DNA from: CAYVMD01 sp964452465
Lineage (GTDB): Bacteria; Armatimonadota; JACIXR01
Assembly: GCA_964452465.1 (NCBI GenBank)
Contig: CAYVMD010000005.1
Location: 15,866-79,865, forward strand
Reading direction: 5' to 3'
Length of the DNA stretch: 64,000 bases
Made by a program: the position numbers and the translations under genes. Each line of letters opens with the position of its first letter. The first letter of the stretch is position 1. Below the pieces are notes generated by a model, which saw only the letters and a list, made by a program, of their open reading frames with translations, was not told the DNA's origin and made no database searches. This document shows, one piece after another, positions 58,357-64,000 of the stretch.

Positions 58357-59408
58357 TGAAAAGGTGGATCCTTCCTCCTACCCTCCAATGGAAAGAGGGT
58401 AGGTTTTACATATTGGACCAGACCTTGCTCCCCGAGGAGGTGGTCTATAGGGAGTGTAAAACGCCCGAGGAGGTGGCGGAGAGCATAAAGACTATGAGGG
58501 TAAGGGGAGCACCAGCGATAGGGGTGGCGGGCGCCTTCGGTGTTTTCCTGGCGATAAAAGATTGGACGGGAAGCAAAGAGCGCCTTTGGGAGAAGATAGA
58601 GGAGGCGTCCAACCTTCTTCGCAACACTCGTCCCACCGCCTATAACCTTTTCTACGCCATAGATCGGATGCTCGAGGTGGCGCGTAAAAATATGGATAAG
58701 GAAATTGAAGAGATAAAGATGATCCTTTTGGAGGAAGCCTTAACGCTATACCGGGAGGATATAGAAGCCAACCGGAGGATCGGGGAGCACGGTTCTCAAT
58801 TTATCAGGGATGGAGCAAAGATCCTCACCATCTGCAACGCAGGTTCCCTGGCAACGGTGTGGTATGGCACCGCCCTGGGGGTGATAAGAAGAGCGGTAGA
58901 GGATGGGAAGAGGCTAAGCGTTTATGCCTGCGAAACTCGTCCTCGTCTGCAGGGTGTCCTCACCGCCTTCGAGCTTTTAACCGATGGCATCCCCATCACC
59001 CTGATATGCGACTTTATGGCGGGCTACCTTATGCGAAAGGGAGAGATAGACATAGTGATAACGGGAGCGGATCGGATTGCCCTCAACGGCGATGTGGCGA
59101 ATAAGATAGGCACCTACACCCTTGCTGTCCTGGCCTCCGCCCACAACATACCCTTCATCGTCGCCGCCCCTACCTCCACCATAGACCCCTCCATCAGAGA
59201 TGGCAAGGAGATCCCCATAGAGGAAAGAGCGAAGGAAGAGGTTTTATATGTTAAGGGGAAAAGGCTCCTACCCCAAGAAGTGGATGTTATCAATCCCGCC
59301 TTCGATCTCACTCCCGCCCGCTACATTACCGCCATCGTCACTGAGAGAGGAGTTGCCCATCCTCCATTTGAGGAAAGTTTACCCAAGTTATTGGAAGGAG
59401 GAGAATAA
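58356..59408 (+). CDS. mtnA: Methylthioribose-1-phosphate isomerase
   Basis: 350 residues. TMRVRGAPAIGVAGAFGVFL, TRPTAYNLFYAIDRMLEVAR, TICNAGSLATVWYGTALGVI (catalytic Cys region), YACETRPRLQGVLTAFELLT, GADRIALNGDVANKIGTYTL (catalytic Asp) and AAPTSTIDPSIRDGKEIPIE. It converts MTR-1-P to MTRu-1-P in methionine salvage. The ATG overlaps the mtnP stop by one base (TGATG). No mtnB, mtnC or mtnD is in the window. Confidence 0.95.
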   Translation: MKRWILPPTLQWKEGRFYILDQTLLPEEVVYRECKTPEEVAESIKTMRVRGAPAIGVAGAFGVFLAIKDWTGSKERLWEKIEEASNLLRNTRPTAYNLFYAIDRMLEVARKNMDKEIEEIKMILLEEALTLYREDIEANRRIGEHGSQFIRDGAKILTICNAGSLATVWYGTALGVIRRAVEDGKRLSVYACETRPRLQGVLTAFELLTDGIPITLICDFMAGYLMRKGEIDIVITGADRIALNGDVANKIGTYTLAVLASAHNIPFIVAAPTSTIDPSIRDGKEIPIEERAKEEVLYVKGKRLLPQEVDVINPAFDLTPARYITAIVTERGVAHPPFEESLPKLLEGGE

Positions 59409-59941
59409 TGGAAAGAGCAGATTTAGAGAAAAGGATAAAGGAATTGGTGCGCGATATACCCGATTTCCCCCAGCCGGGGGTAATCTTCCGGGACATAACC
59501 CCTCTCCTAAAGCAACCTTCTCTTATTTCAGAGATCATCGATGTCTGGGCGGATTTCGCTATGCGGAAGAACGCCCAGGTGGTAGCGGCAATGGAATCCA
59601 GGGGCTTCATATTCGCCATGCCCCTCGCCCTCCGCCTCAATCTCCCCTTCGTGCCCGTTCGTAAGGAGGGGAAACTTCCTTGGAGGACGGTGAAGCAGAC
59701 CTACACGCTCGAATATGGCACTGCAACTATAGAGATCCACGAGGATGCCATAGAGCAGGGGCAAAGGGTCCTCATCGTTGACGATCTTTTGGCGACGGGG
59801 GGGACCGCCCTGGCGACAGCGAAACTCGTGGAGAAATTGGGAGGCGAGGTTGCAGGGATAGCCTTCGTAATTGAACTCACCTATCTAAACGGCAGGCAAA
59901 CCTTGAGGGATTACGATGTGCTTACCATCGCGAGGTATTAG
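59408..59941 (+). CDS. apt: Adenine phosphoribosyltransferase
   Basis: 177 residues. IPDFPQPGVIFRDITPLLKQ, VVAAMESRGFIFAMPLALRL, VPVRKEGKLPWRTVKQTYTL with EYGT, and the PRPP loop VLIVDDLLATGGTALATAKL. It recycles adenine, here the adenine freed by MtnP. The ATG overlaps the mtnA stop by one base (TAATG), so mtnP-mtnA-apt form a salvage operon. Confidence 0.96.
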   Translation: MERADLEKRIKELVRDIPDFPQPGVIFRDITPLLKQPSLISEIIDVWADFAMRKNAQVVAAMESRGFIFAMPLALRLNLPFVPVRKEGKLPWRTVKQTYTLEYGTATIEIHEDAIEQGQRVLIVDDLLATGGTALATAKLVEKLGGEVAGIAFVIELTYLNGRQTLRDYDVLTIARY

Positions 59942-59976
59942 TTGGCTATTTTACAAGAAGGAGGTAAAATAGAAAT

Positions 59977-61728
59977 ATGCGCTACTCTCAATTCTTCGTT
60001 CCTACACTGAGGGAAGAACCCACCGAAGCGGACATCCCTTCCCATCGCCTGTTGCTCAAGGGAGGGTTCATCCGCAGGATCTCCGCGGGCGTTTACATCT
60101 TCCTCCCCCTCGGGTTCCTCGTGCTCAAGAAGATAGAGCAAATAGTGAGGGAGGAGATGAATAGGGCGGGTGGAATAGAGCTACTGATGCCCGCTCTCAA
60201 CCCTGCTGACCTTTGGCAGGAATCGAGTAGATGGGATAACTTCGGTCCCGAACTCTTCAAACTAAAGGATAGATATCAAAGGGACCTCTGCCTCGCTCCC
60301 ACCCACGAAGAGGTAACGGTGGAGATCGCTCGTAAATCCATCCAATCCTATCGTCAGCTCCCTCTCCTCATCTATCATATCCAGACCAAGTTCCGGGACG
60401 AACCACGTCCTCGCGGGGGGTTGATCAGGGCGAGGGAATTCGTCATGAAGGATCTTTATTCCTTCCATAGGGATGAAAAAGGGCTGGACGAATCCTTTGA
60501 AAAGATGCGCCAAGCATACGAGCGAATCCTGCAAAGATTGGAACTGCCCTACATCGTCCTGGAGGCGGAGGCGGGAGCGATAGGAGGAAAGCATACATTA
60601 GAATTCACCGTGCCTACGCCCGCGGGAGAGGATAAGGTTATACATTGCCCTTCCTGCGGTTATTCCGCCTCCAAAAGCATAGCTCAGATAGGGGATTCCC
60701 TACCCCCAGCGGGAGAGGTGGCTCCCTTGAGAAAGGTCAAGACTCCCAATATGAAATCCGTGGAAGAAGTTGCTTCCTTCCTTGGGGTGCCCCCCAGCCA
60801 ATTGGTGAAGACCCTGATCTACATTGCGGATGGCAAATTCGTGGCAGTTTTGGTGAGGGGCGATAGAGAGCTGTCCGAGAGCAAGCTATCCGCCTTTTTG
60901 GGGGTTAAGGATCTCCAGATGGCAGATGCAGAGACGATAGAGAAACTCACGGGAGCTCCCATGGGGTTCTCGGGTCCGGTGGGTTTGGGGGAGGATGTGC
61001 TAATAATAGCGGATAAGGAAGTAGCCCAGATGCGAAACTTCGTAACCGGCGCTAATGAGGAGGACCACCATCTTGTGGGCGTCTGTCCGGGTAGGGACTT
61101 CTCCATCTCCAAGGTAGCGGACATAAGATACGCCAACCAGGGGGACCCTTGTCCGAGATGCGGGAAGGAATTAGAGGAGATCTCGGGGATAGAGGTGGGA
61201 CACATCTTCAAATTGGGGACGGAATACTCGGAGAAGATGTCCGCCTATTTCCAGGACGAGGATGGTACCCTCAAGCCCTTTGTGATGGGTTGCTATGGTC
61301 TAGGGGTTTCTCGCCTCATCTCCGCGGTAGCGGAGATACACCACGACGAGGACGGACTATGTTGGCCAGTGAGCGTTGCCCCCTTCGAAATTATAATCAT
61401 CCTCGTTAATCCCCAGGACCCCCTCCAAAGGGAGATAGCGGATGGGTTATATGGAGAGATTCCTCCCAGAGCATCCGTCCTCTATGACGATAGGGAGGAA
61501 AGCCCAGGCGTGAAGTTCAAGGATGCCGATCTTATCGGCATTCCGATTCAGGTGGTCGTGGGGAGAAAGGCGAAGGAAGGGAAGGTGGAAGTGCGGGTTC
61601 GCAAGACCCGCCAAAGCTATGATGTGGGGAGGGAAGAGGCGCCCCAATTCGTCCTCTCCCTGCTTAAGGATTTGAAATGCTCCTCAGTCCAAGACAGCGA
61701 AGGCTCAGATTCTGGGGGGTCCTCTTAA
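59977..61728 (+). CDS. proS: Prolyl-tRNA synthetase (bacterial type with editing insert)
   Basis: 583 residues, class II. Motif 1 region LLKGGFIRRISAGVYIFLPL and MNRAGGIELLMPALNPADLW; motif 2 HIQTKFRDEPRPRGGLIRAR; the INS editing domain about 225-385 (NMKSVEEVASFLGVPPSQLV...VVPICP-like GVCPGRDF); motif 3 VMGCYGLGVSRLISAVAEIH; a normal anticodon-binding domain. The C-terminal tail is serine-rich (VQDSEGSDSGGSS) and overlaps the next small gene by 52 bases. AAGGAGGT ribosome-binding site. Confidence 0.96.
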   Translation: MRYSQFFVPTLREEPTEADIPSHRLLLKGGFIRRISAGVYIFLPLGFLVLKKIEQIVREEMNRAGGIELLMPALNPADLWQESSRWDNFGPELFKLKDRYQRDLCLAPTHEEVTVEIARKSIQSYRQLPLLIYHIQTKFRDEPRPRGGLIRAREFVMKDLYSFHRDEKGLDESFEKMRQAYERILQRLELPYIVLEAEAGAIGGKHTLEFTVPTPAGEDKVIHCPSCGYSASKSIAQIGDSLPPAGEVAPLRKVKTPNMKSVEEVASFLGVPPSQLVKTLIYIADGKFVAVLVRGDRELSESKLSAFLGVKDLQMADAETIEKLTGAPMGFSGPVGLGEDVLIIADKEVAQMRNFVTGANEEDHHLVGVCPGRDFSISKVADIRYANQGDPCPRCGKELEEISGIEVGHIFKLGTEYSEKMSAYFQDEDGTLKPFVMGCYGLGVSRLISAVAEIHHDEDGLCWPVSVAPFEIIIILVNPQDPLQREIADGLYGEIPPRASVLYDDREESPGVKFKDADLIGIPIQVVVGRKAKEGKVEVRVRKTRQSYDVGREEAPQFVLSLLKDLKCSSVQDSEGSDSGGSS

Positions 61729-61931
61729 TCATCCTCCTCATAGCCTTCCTCCTGGTAGGTTGGCGCTTCATCCATCCCTATCACGGAAAATGGTATGTGA
61801 TTTTCTGGCTATTCTGTTTCATTCTCGCCCTCTTGCTCGTGCTTCTTGCCCTGGAAGAGATCAGAGAGGTATCGAAATATTACCTCGAGAAACGCAAGGA
61901 AATAATAGATAGGACACTAAAGAAAAGATGA
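61677..61931 (+). CDS. Small two-helix membrane protein
   Basis: 84 residues: two hydrophobic helices (WGVLLIILLIAFLLVGWRFI and YVIFWLFCFILALLLVLLAL) then a basic cytoplasmic helix (EEIREVSKYYLEKRKEIIDR). It starts inside proS and overlaps ribD by 4 bases, so it is embedded in the operon and probably real. Function unknown; the layout resembles small membrane proteins found upstream of ribD in related genomes only loosely. Confidence 0.65.
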   Translation: MLLSPRQRRLRFWGVLLIILLIAFLLVGWRFIHPYHGKWYVIFWLFCFILALLLVLLALEEIREVSKYYLEKRKEIIDRTLKKR

Positions 61932-63031
61932 GGAGCGAGGCAGAAAGGTTCATGCGTCTCTGCCTTCGCTTAGCCCTCAATGGGAGGGGCTATGTCTCTC
62001 CTAATCCATTAGTTGGTGCGGTCATAGTGAAGGAAGGGAGGATCATCGCCAAGGGCTATCACCCTGCCTTCGGAAAGCCTCACGCGGAGGCAATCGCGAT
62101 AGAAAAGGCAGGGGAATCCGCCAAAGGTTCCACCCTTTATGTCAATTTGGAGCCCTGTTGTCATTACGGCAAAACCCCACCCTGCACCAAGGCGATCATA
62201 AATGCGGGAATCAAAAGGGTGGTAGTGGCGATGCGGGATCCCAACCCCTTGGTCGACGGAAAAGGAATAGAGGAGCTGAGAAGCAATGGAATAGAGGTGG
62301 TGGTCGGCGTGTTGGAGGAGGAAGCGAGGAAGTTGAACGAGGCTTACATAAAATTCATCACCACAAAACTCCCTTTCGTTGTCCTCAAGATGGCGCAATC
62401 GTTGGATGGCAAGATCGCTACCTCCAAAGGGGAATCCAAATGGATAACTGGCGAGAAGGCGAGGGACCTCGTCCACCAGTTGAGGGCAACCTACGATGCG
62501 GTCCTGGTAGGCGCCCAAACCGTCTTAACCGACGACCCCGGGCTGAAAGCTTATGGGAAGGGGCGGAATCCCATGAGGATAGTAATAGATGGAAGAGGAA
62601 AAGTTCCTCCCAGCGCTAAGGTTTTCGAGGAAGATGCTCCAAGGATAGTCCTCACCTCCCAAGCGTCATCCCTCAAATGGAGGAAGGAGTTGGAAAGGAA
62701 AGGAGTAGAGGTTTTGATCGCTGGGGAGGAGAGAGTGGAGATAGATCAAGCCCTTCGCCTATTGGGGGAAAGGAACATCTCATCGATATTGGTAGAAGGA
62801 GGAGGGGAAACCTCCGCTTCCTTCTTGGAAGCAGGGGCAGTGGATAAGATCCTCTTCTTCATCGCTCCCAAGATAATCGGGGGAAGGGATGCGAAGACGA
62901 GCGTTGAAGGAAGGGGTTGCCAATCGTTAAAAAATGTTATAAGATTTAATAAGTTTACCCTTAAAAGAATAGGCGAGGATTTACTCGTAGAAGCCTATCC
63001 GGAGAGAGGTGAAGGATGTTCACGGGAATAG
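61928..63031 (+). CDS. ribD: Bifunctional riboflavin deaminase/reductase RibD
   Basis: 367 residues. Deaminase half: SPNPLVGAVIVKEGRIIAKG, GKPHAEAIAIEKAG (zinc His-Ala-Glu) and LEPCCHYGKTPPCTKAIINA (two zinc Cys). Reductase half: LKMAQSLDGKIATSKGESKW, VLVGAQTVLTDDPGLKAYGK and SILVEGGGETSASFLEAGAV. It performs the second and third steps of riboflavin synthesis. The start overlaps the preceding small gene by 4 bases. Confidence 0.95.
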   Translation: MRSEAERFMRLCLRLALNGRGYVSPNPLVGAVIVKEGRIIAKGYHPAFGKPHAEAIAIEKAGESAKGSTLYVNLEPCCHYGKTPPCTKAIINAGIKRVVVAMRDPNPLVDGKGIEELRSNGIEVVVGVLEEEARKLNEAYIKFITTKLPFVVLKMAQSLDGKIATSKGESKWITGEKARDLVHQLRATYDAVLVGAQTVLTDDPGLKAYGKGRNPMRIVIDGRGKVPPSAKVFEEDAPRIVLTSQASSLKWRKELERKGVEVLIAGEERVEIDQALRLLGERNISSILVEGGGETSASFLEAGAVDKILFFIAPKIIGGRDAKTSVEGRGCQSLKNVIRFNKFTLKRIGEDLLVEAYPERGEGCSRE

Positions 63032-63627
63032 TAGAGGAATTAGGCAGGGTCGCCAATATTTCGAGAAGAAGAGGAGGAATCCTCGTGGAGGTGAAGACGC
63101 AGAAGATCAGCGAAACCTCCCAAGAAGGGGATTCCATCTCCCTTAATGGCGTTTGTCTCACCATTATGGAGAAGAAGGGGGATTCACTCCTCTTTTATCT
63201 TTCCCAGGAGACCTTGCGGATGAGCAACTTAAGGGAGTTGAGGATAGGCGACGAGGTTAATTTGGAGAGGGCACTCACCCTGGAGAAGCGGTTGGGAGGG
63301 CATATCCTCCAGGGGCATGTGGATGGCATAGGTTATATAAAGAGGATCGTTAGGAAAGGGGAGGAATGGAGGGTAAGGATAGCGGTGGATAGGAAATTGA
63401 TGCCCTACATAGTCCCCAAGGGCTCGGTGGGGGTGGAGGGGATAAGCCTGACGGTGGCGAGGGTTTACCCCGATGGGTTCGAGGTGGTGATCATACCCTA
63501 TACCTTGGAGAAGACGAACCTAAAGAACAAGAGAGTGGGAAGCAAGGTGAACATAGAGACGGATATAATGGCGAAATATGCATTCCAAGCCCAAAGCCAT
63601 GGAGGAAGAGGTTATAATCCCGCCTGA
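63016..63627 (+). CDS. ribE: Riboflavin synthase alpha chain
   Basis: 203 residues, two lumazine-binding barrels. MFTGIVEELGRVANISRR opens the first, with GDSISLNGVCLTIMEKKGDS and LGGHILQGHVDGIGYIKRIV. The second has VPKGSVGVEGISLTVARVYP and VVIIPYTLEKTNLKNKRVGS. It forms riboflavin from two lumazines. It overlaps ribD by 16 bases. Confidence 0.95.
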   Translation: MFTGIVEELGRVANISRRRGGILVEVKTQKISETSQEGDSISLNGVCLTIMEKKGDSLLFYLSQETLRMSNLRELRIGDEVNLERALTLEKRLGGHILQGHVDGIGYIKRIVRKGEEWRVRIAVDRKLMPYIVPKGSVGVEGISLTVARVYPDGFEVVIIPYTLEKTNLKNKRVGSKVNIETDIMAKYAFQAQSHGGRGYNPA

Positions 63628-64000
63628 GAAAGCGATAGAGGAGTTCAGAGAGGGTAGGATGCTCATCGTCGTGGACGATGAGCATCGGGAGAACGAGGGG
63701 GATTTCGTCATCGCTGCCGAGAAGGTCACCCCCGAGGCGATAGCCTTCATGGCTACCCATGGGAGGGGATTGATCTGCGTCCCCATAACGGAGGAAAGAG
63801 CAAGGGAATTGGACCTTCCCTTGATGACACAGGAGAATACGGAAGCCCACCAAACAGCATTCACGATCTCCGTCGATGCTAAGAGGAATGTGACCACGGG
63901 GATATCTGCCCAGGATAGGGCGCAAACGATCAAGACCCTGATAGACCCCAACACGACACCCGAGGATCTGGCCCGCCCCGGTCATGTCTTCCCCATAATA
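63599..64000 (+). CDS. ribB: 3,4-dihydroxy-2-butanone 4-phosphate synthase (RibB or RibBA), partial
   Basis: 134 codons in the window, cut by the right edge. From the ATG at 63599 (29-base overlap with ribE) it reads MEEEVIIPPEKAIEEFREGR, then MLIVVDDEHRENEGDFVIAA (metal-binding EDE-like region), ATHGRGLICVPITEERAREL, and NTEAHQTAFTISVDAKRNVT with TGISAQDRAQTI. It makes the four-carbon unit for lumazine. Whether a GTP cyclohydrolase II half follows cannot be seen. Confidence 0.92.
   Translation, partial: MEEEVIIPPEKAIEEFREGRMLIVVDDEHRENEGDFVIAAEKVTPEAIAFMATHGRGLICVPITEERARELDLPLMTQENTEAHQTAFTISVDAKRNVTTGISAQDRAQTIKTLIDPNTTPEDLARPGHVFPII

Overview
The window is one contiguous piece of a bacterial chromosome of roughly 50% GC, densely packed with overlapping genes. 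It carries a full division and cell-wall (dcw) cluster, a meso-DAP-type MurE, a LolA-like lipoprotein-sorting protein, and a prepilin with a C-terminal cysteine/DGH region. It also has the small proteins YlqD, DUF881, Sbp and DUF2273, and several very large secreted glycosidase-like proteins. This mixture suggests an Armatimonadota-like (or Fervidibacter-like) lineage; that placement is inference, since no rRNA gene is present. I recognised no tRNA or rRNA gene.

Layout. 1-2.9 kb (minus): ffh-rpsP-khpA-ylqD-rimM-trmD translation/SRP operon. 2.95-10.4 kb (minus): probable carbohydrate operon (SIS isomerase/deaminase, URO-D family protein, giant GH42-like protein, MFS transporter). 10.4-11.9 kb (minus): DUF6504 protein, nitroreductase, LolA-like protein. 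12.0-15.5 kb: AT-rich accessory island with a DNA methyltransferase, a frameshifted restriction-enzyme-like gene and an NHL fragment, punctuated by three copies of a short element with terminal inverted repeats. 15.5-16.6 kb: a galactokinase-like GHMP kinase.

16.6-34.8 kb (plus): dcw cluster mraZ-rsmH-ftsL-pbp-murE-murF-mraY-murD-ftsW-murG-murC-murB-ddl-ftsQ-DUF881-sbp-ftsA-ftsZ, almost every junction overlapping. 35-43.4 kb (plus): prepilin, a 1,677-residue secreted multidomain protein, two paralogous secreted beta-rich proteins, and a SAM hydroxide adenosyltransferase-like protein. 43.4-47.7 kb (minus): YtxH-like peptide, response regulator, LeuC/homoaconitase, homocitrate/isopropylmalate synthase-like enzyme, aspartate aminotransferase. 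47.7-50.7 kb (plus): ABC exporter and a TPR protein.

50.7-57.5 kb (minus): efp, Cys-rich membrane protein, biotinyl-domain protein, pseudopilin-like peptide, accC, DUF2273, nusB, folD, RuBisCO-like protein. 57.6-64 kb (plus): methionine/adenine salvage (mtnP-mtnA-apt), proS, a small membrane protein, and ribD-ribE-ribB running off the end.

Most interesting points: the three-copy inverted-repeat element around the restriction-modification genes; a BCCP-like protein with no lysine in the biotinylation motif; a RuBisCO-like protein lacking the carbamylation lysine, coupled to folD; nested, mutually exclusive inverted repeats at the pbp/murE junction; genes whose conserved N-termini begin upstream of any ATG/GTG/TTG; and an unassigned structured 350-base gap at 50.7-51.0 kb.
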